This document shows positions 1-8,379 of a stretch of 64,000 nucleotides of DNA, piece after piece (position 1 is the stretch's first letter; each line of letters begins with the position of its first letter). Source of the stretch: Verrucosispora sp. NA02020 (GTDB lineage Bacteria > Actinomycetota > Actinomycetes > Mycobacteriales > Micromonosporaceae). The notes beneath the pieces were generated by a model. That model did not search any database and had not been told where the DNA came from. It worked only from the letters and a program-made list of their open reading frames with translations. The DNA is taken from NCBI RefSeq assembly GCF_013364215.1, contig NZ_CP054923.1, positions 558,001 to 622,000 of the forward strand. The letters are read 5' to 3'. A program made the position numbers and the translations under genes.

Positions 1-1788
1 CACGTGGTTGCGCAGGTCGGCGATGAGCTTCTCACCGGCGTCACCGGCGGTGTCGATGCTGCCGCGCGGGATCGCGAACGCCACGATCGCCTGCCCGGTC
101 GTCGGGTCGGTGGCGCCGACCACCGCCGCCTCCGCCACCGACGGGTGCGACACCAGCGCCGACTCGACCTCGGTGGTGGAGATGTTGTGCCCGGAGACCA
201 GCATGACGTCGTCCACCCGGCCGAGCAGCCAGAGGTGCCCGTCGTCGTCCCGCTTCGCCCCGTCACCGGCGAAGTAGACCCACGGGTCGTCGGCGTTGCC
301 GCTCACCCCGGCGCCGAAGCGGGACCAGTACGTCTCGATGAACCGGTTGTCGTCGCCCCAGATGGTGCGCAGCATCGACGGCCACGGCTCGCGCAGCACC
401 AGGTACCCGCCGCCGCCGTTCGGCACCGACTGGCCCTGGTCGTCCACCACGTCGGCGATGACGCCCGGCAGCGGCGTCATCGCCGAACCCGGCTTCGCGG
501 CGGTCACCCCGGGCAGCGGCGAGATCATCATGGCGCCGGTCTCGGTCTGCCACCAGGTGTCCACGATGGGCAGTTCACCCCGTCCGACATGCTGCCTGTA
601 CCACATCCAGGCCTCGGGGTTGATCGGCTCACCGACGCTGCCGAGCAGCCGGAGCGTGGAGAGGCTGTACTCGGCGGGGATCTCGTCGCCCCACTTCATC
701 ATGGTGCGGATCAGCGTGGGTGCCGTGTAGAGGATCGTCACGCCGTACCTGTCGACGATCTCCCAGAAGCGGCCCTTGTGCGGGGTGTCCGGGGTGCCCT
801 CGTACATGACCTGGCTGACGCCGTTGGAGAGCGGACCGTACACGATGTAGGAGTGGCCGGTCACCCAGCCGATGTCCGCCGTGCACCAGTAGACGTCGCT
901 CTCCGGCTTCAGGTCGAAGACCGCGTGCGAGGTGTACGAGGTCTGGGTCAGGTATCCGCCGGTGGTGTGCAGGATGCCCTTCGGGCGGGCCGTGGTGCCG
1001 CTGGTGTAGAGGATGAACAGCGGGTGCTCGGCGTCGAACGGCTGCGCGGCGTGCTCGGTCGACGCCTGCTCCACCGTCTCGTGCCACCAGTGGTCCCGCT
1101 CCGACCAGCCGACCTGCTCGCCGGTCCGGCGTACCACCAGCACGTGCTCCACCGACGGGCAGTTCGCCACCGCGTCGTCCACGGTCGGCTTGAGCGCCGA
1201 CGGCTTGCCCCGGCGGTACCCGCCGTCCGCGGTGATCACCACCTTGGCGGTGGCGTCCTGGATCCGGTTGGTCAGCGACTCGGCGGAGAAGCCACCGAAG
1301 ACCACGCTGTGCGTCGCGCCGATCCGGGCGCAGGCCAGCATCGCGACCGCCGCCTCCGGGATCATCGGCAGATAGATCGCCACCCGGTCACCGGCGACCA
1401 CCCCGAGGTCGGTGAGGGCGTTCGCCGCCTGGCACGTCATCCGGTGCAGGTCGGCGTAGGTGATGGTCCGGGTGTCGCCCGGCTCGCCCTCCCAGTGGAT
1501 CGCCACCTTGTCGCCCCGGCCCGCCTCGACGTGCCGGTCCAGACAGTTGTACGCCACGTTGAGCTGCCCGCCGACGAACCACTTGGCGAACGGCGGATTC
1601 GACCAGTCCAGCACCTGGTCCCACTGCTTCGCCCAGGTCAGCCGCCCGGCCTGGCGCTCCCAGAAGGCCAGCCGGTCGTTCTCGGCCTCGACGTACGCGT
1701 CCGCGGTGACGTTGGCGGCGGCGGCGAGTTCGGCCGGCGGCGGGAACTGGCGCGTCTCGTTCAACAGATTGGCCAATGCCTCGCTCAT
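1..1788 (-). CDS. acs: acetyl-CoA synthetase (3' end beyond window)
   Basis: AMP-forming acetate-CoA ligase, which activates acetate through acetyl-AMP to cytosolic acetyl-CoA. 596 codons are visible of a family length of about 650. The reading frame runs off the window edge, so the C-terminal acetylatable-lysine region is not seen. The adenylation P-loop ([11 protein letters not shown]) and the downstream GEPINPEAW and WWQTETG motifs are present. The ATG at 1788 is chosen because AGGAG lies seven bases upstream. The gene is divergent from the Fic-like gene at 2056, and the intergenic space holds a palindromic repeat. The next gene to the right points away, so acs is probably a single-gene unit. 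The identification is secure. Confidence 0.97.
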   Translation of the reverse strand, partial: MSEALANLLNETRQFPPPAELAAAANVTADAYVEAENDRLAFWERQAGRLTWAKQWDQVLDWSNPPFAKWFVGGQLNVAYNCLDRHVEAGRGDKVAIHWEGEPGDTRTITYADLHRMTCQAANALTDLGVVAGDRVAIYLPMIPEAAVAMLACARIGATHSVVFGGFSAESLTNRIQDATAKVVITADGGYRRGKPSALKPTVDDAVANCPSVEHVLVVRRTGEQVGWSERDHWWHETVEQASTEHAAQPFDAEHPLFILYTSGTTARPKGILHTTGGYLTQTSYTSHAVFDLKPESDVYWCTADIGWVTGHSYIVYGPLSNGVSQVMYEGTPDTPHKGRFWEIVDRYGVTILYTAPTLIRTMMKWGDEIPAEYSLSTLRLLGSVGEPINPEAWMWYRQHVGRGELPIVDTWWQTETGAMMISPLPGVTAAKPGSAMTPLPGVIADVVDDQGQSVPNGGGGYLVLREPWPSMLRTIWGDDNRFIETYWSRFGAGVSGNADDPWVYFAGDGAKRDDDGHLWLLGRVDDVMLVSGHNISTTEVESALVSHPSVAEAAVVGATDPTTGQAIVAFAIPRGSIDTAGDAGEKLIADLRNHV

Positions 1789-1910
1789 GCGGTGACTCCT
1801 CGTCGCTCGGGGTGACCTGCCTCTCTCCCGGGCAGGTTAGCCGGGGTGGACGCGCCAGGCGACCGATCTCGTCCGCCCTAGTCGCCCAACGGCCTTCCCC
1901 ACGCGCCGAG

Positions 1911-1969
1911 ATGTAAGGAAGGGCACCTTATTAACGCCTCGTGCATAGGAAGGGTCCCTTCCTAACACC
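1911..1969. repeat. 59-bp palindromic repeat element, copy 1
   Basis: Aligns without gaps over 59 bases with 57873-57931. It contains two short self-complementary blocks, around 1915-1930 and 1946-1966, joined by a conserved TTAACGCCT spacer. It sits between the divergent acs and Fic-like genes, so it cannot be a convergent terminator here. I interpret it as a dispersed REP-like element. Copy number in the genome is unknown from this window. Confidence 0.75.
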
Positions 1970-2055
1970 TGCGGCACAGCATCGACGCACCTGCGGCAAC
2001 CCCGCCGCCGCCGACTCGTGCTCGACGCGGATCGCCGGGTCGATAGCGTGACAGG

Positions 2056-2802
2056 GTGACTGCCGACCCGCTCGCGCCGCTGCTCGACCTCGCCGACGTC
2101 GCCGACGCCGTCGCCCGCGCCCGCGCCCGCTTCGACCAGGCGCTCGGCCACCGCGCGTTACGCCGGCACGGCGGCCAGGTCGTGGCCGAGGTCGGCCTGC
2201 GGTCCGCGGTGGCCAGCGCCGGCCTGGAAGGCCGGCCGCACGACCGTGAGGTGGTACGCGCCGGCACCGTCACCGAACCGGTCCTCCAGGGCGCCCTGCG
2301 CGTCGCCGGTGCACTGCCCGGGCTGATCGACCTCTGGCCCCGAGCGCCCCGGCAGGTCCTCGCGAAGCTGCACGTACTCGCCGCCCGCGACATCGTCGAC
2401 CAGCCCGACCTGGGCCGCCCGGTCGACGACCCGGTGGTGGCCGCCCGCCTCGACGCCCTGGCCGGGCTGGTGGCCGGCGGCACCCAGGTCACCCCGCTGG
2501 TGCTCGCCGCCGTGGTGCACGGGGAACTGCTGAACCTGCGCCCGTTCGCCGGCCCCTCCGGCGTCGTGGCCCGGGGCGCGGCCCGCCTGGTGCTGCTCGC
2601 CAGCGGCGCCGACCCGCGTGGCCTGCTGCCGGTCGACGTCGGGCACCGGGAACGCGAGCCGGAGTACGTCGGAGCGGCCGGAGCCTTCGCCACCGGGACA
2701 CCCGACGGGCTCCGATCGTGGCTGCGCCACTACATGTCCGCCGTCGAGGTGGGCGCCGACCAGCTCACCGCCATCGGCGACGAGGTCCTGGCGGCTGCTT
2801 GA
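2056..2802 (+). CDS. degenerate Fic-like protein (often labelled oxidoreductase)
   Basis: 248-residue alpha-helical protein. Around residues 155-180 the segment HGELLNLRPFAGPSGVVAR resembles the Fic signature HPFxxGNGRxxR. The catalytic His is not in the expected place (LRPF) and GNG is replaced by GPS, so AMP-transferase activity is doubtful. Homologues at this syntenic position are often named oxidoreductase, but no nucleotide-binding Rossmann motif is visible. The start is GTG at 2056. The -10-like TAGCGT ends six bases before it, which suggests a leaderless mRNA. The gene is convergent with the HAD gene, with a 19-bp gap. The true function is unknown. Confidence 0.75.
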   Translation: MTADPLAPLLDLADVADAVARARARFDQALGHRALRRHGGQVVAEVGLRSAVASAGLEGRPHDREVVRAGTVTEPVLQGALRVAGALPGLIDLWPRAPRQVLAKLHVLAARDIVDQPDLGRPVDDPVVAARLDALAGLVAGGTQVTPLVLAAVVHGELLNLRPFAGPSGVVARGAARLVLLASGADPRGLLPVDVGHREREPEYVGAAGAFATGTPDGLRSWLRHYMSAVEVGADQLTAIGDEVLAAA

Positions 2803-2821
2803 CGAGGATGGCGGGCGGGGA

Positions 2822-3625
2822 TCAGGCCGAGCTGCCGGCGCGGGTCCGGCGGTGCCGCCCGTACCAGGCGATGCCGATCGCCACCCCCACGCCCACGCCG
2901 AGCGCGGCTGCGGCGACCGGGACGCCCGGCCGCTCCCGCAGCCGCCGACCCAGCGGGATCGGGTGCCGGAACTCCAGCACCGGCCAGGCGTTCTCCACCG
3001 CGAGCTTGCGTAGCTGCCGGTCCGGGTTGACCACGCTCGGATGACCCACGCACTCCAACAACGGCCGATCCGTGTACGAGTCGGAGTAGGCGTACGAATC
3101 GGCCAGGTCGTACCCGCGCACCTCGGCCAGCTCGCCGACCGCCTCGACCTTGCTCGGACCGGCCGCGTAGAACTCGACCTCGCCGCTGTACCGCCCGTCC
3201 ACCACACCCATCCGGGTGGCGATCACGTCGGTGACCCCGAGCAGCGCACCGATCGGGCGGACCATCTCCTCGCCGGAGGCGGAGACCAGCACGACGTCCC
3301 GCCCGGCCGCCTGGTGCTCCTCGATGAGGGCGGCGGCCTCGGCGTACACGTAGGGGTTGATCAGCTCGTGCAGTGTCTCCGCGACGATCTGGCGGACCTG
3401 CTCCACCTGCCAGCCCTTGCACAGGGTGGCGAGATAGTCCCTGGTTCTGGCCATGGTCTGCTCGTCGGTGCCGCCCAGCCGGAACATCAGCTGCGCGTAC
3501 GCCGACTTGACCACGTCACGCCGGGTGATCAGCCCGTCCCGGTAGAACGGCCGACCGAACGCCAGGGCGCTCGACTTGGCGATGACGGTCTTGTCCAGAT
3601 CGAAGAAAGCGGCACTTCGGCCCAC
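2822..3625 (-). CDS. HAD-superfamily IB phosphatase, membrane-anchored
   Basis: Haloacid dehalogenase-like phosphatase of subfamily IB. Motif I FFDLDKT has the nucleophile Asp9 and the acid Asp11. Motif II is VLVSAS and motif IV is DSYAYSDSYTD, which resembles phosphoserine phosphatase. A hydrophobic Ala/Val/Gly-rich segment near the C-terminus (about residues 235-255) suggests a tail anchor. The start is GTG at 3625. There is no Shine-Dalgarno, but TAGACT lies eight bases upstream, fitting leaderless transcription. Actinobacterial orthologues are linked to morphological differentiation and lie next to ssd, as in M. tuberculosis Rv3661. The substrate is unknown. Confidence 0.9.
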   Translation of the reverse strand: MGRSAAFFDLDKTVIAKSSALAFGRPFYRDGLITRRDVVKSAYAQLMFRLGGTDEQTMARTRDYLATLCKGWQVEQVRQIVAETLHELINPYVYAEAAALIEEHQAAGRDVVLVSASGEEMVRPIGALLGVTDVIATRMGVVDGRYSGEVEFYAAGPSKVEAVGELAEVRGYDLADSYAYSDSYTDRPLLECVGHPSVVNPDRQLRKLAVENAWPVLEFRHPIPLGRRLRERPGVPVAAAALGVGVGVAIGIAWYGRHRRTRAGSSA

Positions 3626-3650
3626 GGCGCGAAAGTCTAGCCCGATGGTC

Positions 3651-3656
3651 TATCGT
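3651..3656 (+). promoter_or_regulatory. candidate -10 element (TATCGT) rightward of HAD gene
   Basis: TATCGT fits the actinobacterial TANNNT -10 pattern and points toward the structured non-coding region. The divergent HAD gene has its own TAGACT at 3634-3639 on the other strand. No convincing -35 hexamer is seen, so this is a weak call. Confidence 0.3.
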
Positions 3657-3684
3657 CGGCGGATGCCCGGGGGCCAAGGACCGT

Positions 3685-3797
3685 GCGGACCTGCGGGTCG
3701 GCCTCCCCGCTGCCTGCGAAGAGTGACTGCACTCACACTCTGCGAAAAGGAATCTGCGGGGAGTGGAGGCTACACCACTCGACGTACACAGGTCCGC
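3685..3797 (+). ncRNA. structured RNA candidate, possibly 6S-like
   Basis: There is no open frame here with coding character. A 9-bp closing stem (GCGGACCTG 3685-3693 with CAGGTCCGC 3789-3797) encloses an 8-bp stem (CTCCCCGC 3703-3710 with GCGGGGAG 3756-3763). That stem encloses a 6-bp hairpin (AGAGTG 3720-3725 with CACTCT 3736-3741), with large internal loops between. A long interrupted rod with a wide bubble is the general plan of 6S RNA. From memory, a 6S-like RNA has been reported in the matching Streptomyces coelicolor interval, but I cannot verify this. It could instead be the upstream part of one transcript with the 6C RNA. Confidence 0.35.
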
Positions 3798-3917
3798 TCA
3801 GGCAGACTTGTTGGCAGGACGAGTATTCACATCTCGTACAACCGGCAGACTCTCGGCGGTTGCACCCCCCGTAACCGCTGAGCGGGTTCGGCTCGACCCC
3901 CCCGGAGCCGAACCTCG

Positions 3918-3957
3918 ACGACCCCCGTCTCCCCCCGACGGGGGTCGTCCCTTTCCC
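3918..3957 (+). terminator. intrinsic terminator of the 6C RNA, used as AICE attachment site
   Basis: The perfect 12-bp stem 3918-3929/3937-3948 with a short pyrimidine tail ends the 6C RNA. The attL core (3930-3957) comprises the loop, the 3' arm and the tail, so integration leaves the terminator intact on the chromosomal side. Confidence 0.75.
3930..3957 (+). repeat. attL, 28-bp direct repeat
   Basis: Identical to 17599-17626 over 28 bases; the bases on either side differ. The core spans the loop, 3' arm and tail of the 6C terminator hairpin, whose 5' arm (3918-3929) is chromosomal. The int stop codon is 21 bp away. Confidence 0.9.
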
Positions 3958-3978
3958 GTGGGAACGCTCCGCCCCAGT

Positions 3979-5250
3979 TCACAGGTCGTCTCCGATCTCG
4001 TCATCAGCCTCGTCCGGCGCGGTTTCTCCCGTCGGAGGCAGCAGAGAGGCAGCAGGGCCGTCGAAGGCCGCCAGGACCCGGGCGGCGTAGTCGTCCGGAG
4101 TGTGGGTGTAGCGGTTGAGCGTGGTCGACGCCTGCTCGTGGCCCATGACCCGCTGCACGAGGTTGATCGGCACGCCGTCGGTGACCAGCCAGGTGGCGTA
4201 GGCGTGCCGCAGATCGTGGAACCGCATCCCGCCAGCAGCTTTGGCCGCAACGTAGGCAACGGCTTCCCTCTCGGTGGTGAATTCGGCCGACCACTCGATG
4301 CCTTCCCGGTCGGGCCAGACGGCCCGGTACCGATGCGGGCCGGTGTCGACGACCTGACCGAGCAGGCCGGCGCGGACCAGCGAGGGCAGCCAGACGCGAC
4401 GGCGGAAGTTCGACCGGCGCAACGGTCGGCCGACCCGGTCCCGGAAGACCAGCGTGCGCGGGTCCGGGTTGTCGGCGGCGGTGTGCAACTGACGCAGCGC
4501 GTCGACGAGGAAGCCGGGCAGCGGCACGGTCCGCACTCCGGCGCGACTCTTCGGGTACGGGCGCAGCACGATCCCGCCGTGCGTCTCCTCGGCGACCTGG
4601 ACGACGCGCAGCGATGCCCGGTCGAGGTCGACTGACGACCAGGTGAGCCCGGCGCACTCGCCCCAGCGGAGCCCGGCCCCGGCGGCGGTGCAGACGATGG
4701 CCCGGTGACGGGATGGGACGGCCGGCAGCAGCTTGCCGAAGAAGTTCTCCCGGCTGATCGTGATCGGCTTGACCTCCCGCGTCCGGTCCCGGGGCAGCTT
4801 GACGCCCTCGGCGGGGTTGACCGCGATCAGCCGCGCCTGCACAGCGGTTCGCAGGATCATCGACAGCAGTTGGTAGCACTTGCCCACCGTGGCGGGAGCG
4901 AGGTCGCGTCCGAGCCCGGTCACCCACTCCTGCACCGACATGAAGTCGACCTTCCCGAGCGGCCAGTCACCCCACTTGGGCAAGACATGAGCCCGGAGCA
5001 GGGACACGGTCCGTTCCGTGGTGCGCGCTTCGACCGAGCGGGTGGCGAGCCACTGCTGAGCGAAGTCACCGACGCGGGTACGGCCGGCGTGCGGGTTGAC
5101 GTAGGTGCCCCGATTGAGGCTGCCTTCCATCTCCACCAGGTAGGCACTGGCCTCCCGCTTCGTGCGGAAACTCTTCGACTTCTGCTGGCCGGCGGGGTCA
5201 CGCCAGCAGGCGCGGAAGGTGCCGGCCGGAGTCTTGCGGACGAAGCCCAT
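3979..5250 (-). CDS. int: AICE tyrosine recombinase (integrase)
   Basis: 423-residue site-specific recombinase for integration and excision. It has an AP2-like arm-binding domain at about residues 10-42, a core-binding SAM-like domain at about 55-145, and a catalytic domain with Arg195 (GLRWGE), His345 and Arg348 (HDLRH), His371 and nucleophile Tyr381 (RYTH). Between the catalytic boxes, residues 307-338 repeat the arm-domain pattern (RYRAVWPDREG then EFTTEREA), apparently an inserted second AP2-like module. The ATG at 5250 shares one base with the xis stop (TGATG), which implies translational coupling and excludes the longer upstream extension. It acts on the att cores at 3930 and 17599. Confidence 0.97.
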   Translation of the reverse strand: MGFVRKTPAGTFRACWRDPAGQQKSKSFRTKREASAYLVEMEGSLNRGTYVNPHAGRTRVGDFAQQWLATRSVEARTTERTVSLLRAHVLPKWGDWPLGKVDFMSVQEWVTGLGRDLAPATVGKCYQLLSMILRTAVQARLIAVNPAEGVKLPRDRTREVKPITISRENFFGKLLPAVPSRHRAIVCTAAGAGLRWGECAGLTWSSVDLDRASLRVVQVAEETHGGIVLRPYPKSRAGVRTVPLPGFLVDALRQLHTAADNPDPRTLVFRDRVGRPLRRSNFRRRVWLPSLVRAGLLGQVVDTGPHRYRAVWPDREGIEWSAEFTTEREAVAYVAAKAAGGMRFHDLRHAYATWLVTDGVPINLVQRVMGHEQASTTLNRYTHTPDDYAARVLAAFDGPAASLLPPTGETAPDEADDEIGDDL

Positions 5251-5522
5251 CAACGCCCCCGACCGTGCTCGGTGCCGGTGGCGGCGGGTCGCTCGGTGAC
5301 GCCGTCCAGCCAAGCATGGAACCGGGTACGGGGAATCAGCCAGCGGCCCCCGAGGCGGGTTGCGGGGATGGTGCCGGCGCGCACGAGGGCGTACGTGCTG
5401 CCGAGCGAGATGCCCAGCAACTTGGCGACCTCCCGAACGGTGTAGGTGACCGGCGCGACGACGACCGCCCCGGAACGAGGGACGAGCCGAACGACCGGAG
5501 CCGGGCGGGCGGTGGTGCTCAT
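5250..5522 (-). CDS. xis: excisionase, MerR-like helix-turn-helix
   Basis: 90-residue winged-HTH protein. The segment YTVREVAKLLGISLGSTYAL followed by GRWLIPRTRFHAWLDG is the usual excisionase/HTH_17 pattern of AICE Xis proteins. It is the directionality factor for Int. The ATG at 5522 has a strong GAGGAGG-type Shine-Dalgarno and is preferred over longer forms that lack coding character. It is co-transcribed and translationally coupled with int. Confidence 0.93.
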   Translation of the reverse strand: MSTTARPAPVVRLVPRSGAVVVAPVTYTVREVAKLLGISLGSTYALVRAGTIPATRLGGRWLIPRTRFHAWLDGVTERPAATGTEHGRGR

Positions 5523-5550
5523 GACGAGTGACCTCCTCAGGTCTGTCGGG

Positions 5551-7326
5551 TCAGGCGACAGCCGGCACAGCGCCGGCCGGGGTGGTGCCGAGTTCGTGGG
5601 CGAGTTCCTCGCGGCCGGCGGCTTGTCGCTCTCTGGCCATGGCGGCGGCGGTGTTGGCGAGGAGCGCGTCACCGGTGGTGTGCCAACCGGCACCGGCGAA
5701 GGTGAGGGTGCCGACGATCAGGGTGGTGTCGTCGTCGACGAGCGGGCCGCCGACGGCCGGGTGCCCGTGTTCCTCGCGCTGCCGGTGGGCACGGCGGGTG
5801 TCGCGCAGGAGCTGGAAGGTGACGGAGTACCGCCGGGCCTTGGTGAGGAAGTGGCCGCCGAAGCCGAGCATGTGCGCCCACCGGCGCAGTCGGGCGTACG
5901 GGTTGGCGGTAGCCGGTTTCGTCGATTCGGTGTCAAGGGCGGATTGACGTCGGGCGACGCAGACCGGGCAGGCGGCGTAGCGGGTGTGGGTGCCGCAGTC
6001 GGGGCACTCCCAGCGCGGGACGAAGCCGGGCCGGGGCCGGTGGTCGCGGGGCCGCTGGGACAGCGGTACGGGGGTGCCGGTGGGTCGGCCGAGTCGCCAG
6101 CAGGCGTCGATGAGGCGGGCGGTGTGGTCGCCGTCGGGGCCGGCGTGGTCCCCGATGGTGTCGGCGGTGAGGCGGGTGGAGCGGTGCCCGGTTACCTCGG
6201 TGCTCTTGGTGGCGTACTTGGCAAGGTAGCCGGCGACCATGCTGTCAGTGACCTCACCGTGGCCGGTGAGGGTGATGGGCCGGATGTCGAGCTGCTCGCC
6301 CCAGGCGATCGGCCAGCCGGCGGGCTGGTCGGGGTGGTCGGGGGTGGTGAAGGCGACCTGGGCGGCGGCGTGCCGGAGCGAGTCGACGAGGTCGTCAACG
6401 GTGAACGCGTCCGGCGGTGGGACGACGGCGGCCGGGTCGCCGGGGTCGACGCCGTCCAGGCGAACGAGGGCGTGGAAGTGGACCGCGCCGCGTGCTTGGA
6501 ACTCTGCCGCTTTGCCGTGCGACAGCCGAACCGGTGGGACCGTCCGGATGTTGCCTGAGGCGGTGGTGACCTGGACGCGCGGGATGCCGCGGCGACGGGC
6601 AAGCTTGGCAAGGTGCCGTTCCGCGGCTTGTTTGGTGCGGTGCCACAGCTCGCCGGAGAACAGGTTCCAGACGACCTGGTGGTCATGGTCGTAGCAGTCC
6701 AGGCACAGCGGCTGACCGAGCGCGGCGTCACCGGGCTCGTGTCGTGCCCAGCAGACGGCGGGGCGGCCGTGTGGGCAGTGGCCGGCGGTGGGGTCGTCGG
6801 CGCGGCGAGCGTGGCAGGGGTCGGGGCGGCAGTCGCAGCGCTTGCGGTCCCGGCAGGTGTGCTTGCGGACCGCGCGGACGTGGACCGGCCCGAAGGATGG
6901 AGCGGTGAAGGTGGGGAACACGGCCGGGTGCTGGGTGACGGTGTCGGGGACACCCTTGCCACCGACGAGGCCGGCGCGCAGGAGCTGGTACGCGTCGCGT
7001 TGGTAGGTGCGGGCGCAGGAGGGGCAGACGGCGGCCCGCCGGTTGCCGCAGGCGGTGTAGATGACCGCGTCGGGCATACCGTCGGTGTGCCGCTGCTCGA
7101 CGACGCGCCCGGTGCCAGGCTCGACGGTGAGGAGCTGGCCGGCGAGCCGGATCGGTCGGGTACAGCCACCGGCCGCGCGGACATGTTCGATCCAACCGAA
7201 GTAGTCCGGTCGGGTGGCGCGGGCGAAGGCAGCCCCGGCGGCGGTGTAGTCGTAGACGATGGTGTCGGCGTTCGAGCCCACCCCCCGGGCCGAAGCGCGG
7301 GGAGTGAGGTCCAGCGTCGAGGCCAT
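5551..7326 (-). CDS. repSA: RepSA-type rolling-circle replication initiator
   Basis: 591-residue initiator that allows transient autonomous replication of the excised AICE. Cysteine pairs near residues 93-104 and 158-171 suggest zinc binding. HFH at 283-285 (AVHFHALVRL) matches the HUH metal-binding motif. GYLAKYATK at 366-374 carries the likely catalytic Tyr371 of rolling-circle nucleases. A further CPDC...CPVC zinc knuckle lies toward the C-terminus. The ATG at 7326 overlaps the upstream stop by one base (TGATG). The name follows pSAM2; the family assignment is firm. Confidence 0.92.
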   Translation of the reverse strand: MASTLDLTPRASARGVGSNADTIVYDYTAAGAAFARATRPDYFGWIEHVRAAGGCTRPIRLAGQLLTVEPGTGRVVEQRHTDGMPDAVIYTACGNRRAAVCPSCARTYQRDAYQLLRAGLVGGKGVPDTVTQHPAVFPTFTAPSFGPVHVRAVRKHTCRDRKRCDCRPDPCHARRADDPTAGHCPHGRPAVCWARHEPGDAALGQPLCLDCYDHDHQVVWNLFSGELWHRTKQAAERHLAKLARRRGIPRVQVTTASGNIRTVPPVRLSHGKAAEFQARGAVHFHALVRLDGVDPGDPAAVVPPPDAFTVDDLVDSLRHAAAQVAFTTPDHPDQPAGWPIAWGEQLDIRPITLTGHGEVTDSMVAGYLAKYATKSTEVTGHRSTRLTADTIGDHAGPDGDHTARLIDACWRLGRPTGTPVPLSQRPRDHRPRPGFVPRWECPDCGTHTRYAACPVCVARRQSALDTESTKPATANPYARLRRWAHMLGFGGHFLTKARRYSVTFQLLRDTRRAHRQREEHGHPAVGGPLVDDDTTLIVGTLTFAGAGWHTTGDALLANTAAAMARERQAAGREELAHELGTTPAGAVPAVA

Positions 7327-7592
7327 CAGACCGCGATCCCGTTCGGGGCGCGGGTGGTGATGGTGCGTTCGGTGACGATGACCCGGCAGGCGCCGCACTG
7401 GCGCTTGGCCGGCTCGTGCCGACGGCACGGGATCAGGACGGTCTGTCCACCGCAGCGGACGGTGACCGGAGCCCGGCAGGGTCCGCCGGGAATGACGTCG
7501 ACGATGGTGCGCCGGATGTCGTACGGGTGCCCCTCCGGGTGGACGGGGCAGGTGTGGACGATCTGTTCGATGTCGACGAGGTAGATGGTCAT
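7326..7592 (-). CDS. small AICE protein with Cys/His clusters
   Basis: 88 residues, function unknown. CPVHPEGH, CRRH and CGACR suggest a small zinc-binding fold. The ATG at 7592 overlaps the preceding gene's stop by four bases (ATGA), and its own stop overlaps the rep start, so it belongs to the rep transcription unit. Small Cys-rich proteins directly before repSA are common in Micromonosporaceae AICEs. No function is proposed. Confidence 0.8.
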   Translation of the reverse strand: MTIYLVDIEQIVHTCPVHPEGHPYDIRRTIVDVIPGGPCRAPVTVRCGGQTVLIPCRRHEPAKRQCGACRVIVTERTITTRAPNGIAV

Positions 7593-8308
7593 CGGGCACC
7601 ACCGCTCAGGGTGGTCAGGAGTTGCCCGGCGGTGGCCGGGGCGATGTCGAGCCGGTCGGCCAGCTCGGCGGCGGTGATGGGTGACCCGGTGTTCTGCTCG
7701 TGCTGTGCTGCGGCGAACCTGGCCATGGGCAGGAGGTGGGTCGGCACCTCGACCGGCTCCGGCTCGGTGGCCGGGATGGTGGGCTGGATGGCCGGACGGG
7801 ATTGCGGGTCGGTGGCGATGGCGGCCGGCGGTGCCGGTTCGGTGGTGACCTGCTCGGCAACCTGAGCCCGGATCGGTTCGGCCGGTTCGACAACCGGCGT
7901 GGTCGGGTTGTCGCCCTTGGCGGGCGCGAGGACGAGTTTCACCAGGGCCATGAAGGCCAGTGCTGGTACGGCCGAGAGCAGCCAGCCGGAGACGCCCGGC
8001 TTGGCGACCGCGAGTTGTGCGGCCAGGGAGAGGCCGGCGGCGGCGATGAGCAGGAACAGCGGGTAGCCGATGGGAGCACCGACCCGGCGTCGACGCCGAA
8101 TGGTCAGCAGGCAGGCGATGGGGACGAGTTCGGAGATGACGGCGTTGGCCCAGCCGAACCACTCGCCCGTTCCCGCCGGGGAGTTGTCGAGGGTCCAGTC
8201 CTTGACGTGAGTGAACGAGGCGGCACCGGCGAATCCGGCGACGGTGAGCAGGATGAGGACCAGGACGACACCTTCGATTCGGGTGCCGGTGGTGGGCTGA
8301 CGGTTCAT
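7589..8308 (-). CDS. DUF2637/SpdB-like membrane protein
   Basis: 239 residues. The N-terminal half has four hydrophobic segments (about residues 12-30, 47-65, 77-98 and 103-125), the layout of DUF2637 proteins. The SpdB spread proteins of Streptomyces plasmids belong to this type. The C-terminal half is a Pro/Thr-rich linker and a winged-helix-like tail (ITAAELADRLDIAPATAGQLL). It probably assists intramycelial spread after transfer. The ATG at 8308 overlaps the stop of the 24-residue gene by four bases. Confidence 0.85.
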   Translation of the reverse strand: MNRQPTTGTRIEGVVLVLILLTVAGFAGAASFTHVKDWTLDNSPAGTGEWFGWANAVISELVPIACLLTIRRRRRVGAPIGYPLFLLIAAAGLSLAAQLAVAKPGVSGWLLSAVPALAFMALVKLVLAPAKGDNPTTPVVEPAEPIRAQVAEQVTTEPAPPAAIATDPQSRPAIQPTIPATEPEPVEVPTHLLPMARFAAAQHEQNTGSPITAAELADRLDIAPATAGQLLTTLSGGAR

Positions 8309-8379
8309 CGCACACCGCCCATGTAGGCCATGGCGATGCCGATGAGCAGGATGACGGCGAAGGTGATCAGGACACCCAT
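8305..8379 (-). CDS. 24-residue membrane micro-protein
   Basis: A single hydrophobic helix with a short polar tail (ends AYMGGVR). Its start shares one base with the stop of the RRQRL gene (TGATG), and its stop overlaps the SpdB-like start by four bases. This placement is hard to explain unless it is translated. It may resemble the small spread proteins encoded next to spdB in Streptomyces plasmids. Confidence 0.7.
   Translation of the reverse strand: MGVLITFAVILLIGIAMAYMGGVR

Larger units (their letters stand above)
3849..3957 (+). ncRNA. 6C small RNA with its terminator
   Basis: Three consecutive hairpins carry C-rich loops. The first is GCGGTT/AACCGC (3856-3861/3873-3878) with six C in the loop. 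The second is GGTTCGGCTC/GAGCCGAACC (3885-3894/3905-3914) with seven C. The third is a perfect 12-bp stem (3918-3929/3937-3948) with a TCCCCCC loop followed by CCCTTTCCC. C-rich hairpin loops define the actinobacterial 6C RNA family, known as B11 in M. tuberculosis, where it also lies between the HAD and ssd genes (Rv3661/Rv3660c). The weak TACAAC at 3837-3842 may be the -10. Synteny and structure agree. The exact 5' end is a guess. The AICE is inserted in the third hairpin. Confidence 0.8.

Noticed and set aside
4..1815. Long open frames opposite acs, hppA, topA and the tad genes
   Set aside because: They are shadow frames caused by high GC. The opposite strands have clear family motifs, and the shadow products are Arg/Ala/Pro-rich without any known domain.
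2056..2802. Active Fic AMP-transferase
   Set aside because: The catalytic His and the GNGR part of the motif are not intact.
3660..3960. A tRNA or tmRNA gene as AICE attL
   Set aside because: No cloverleaf or tRNA-like acceptor with T-loop could be drawn at attL. The C-rich hairpins and the synteny point to 6C RNA.
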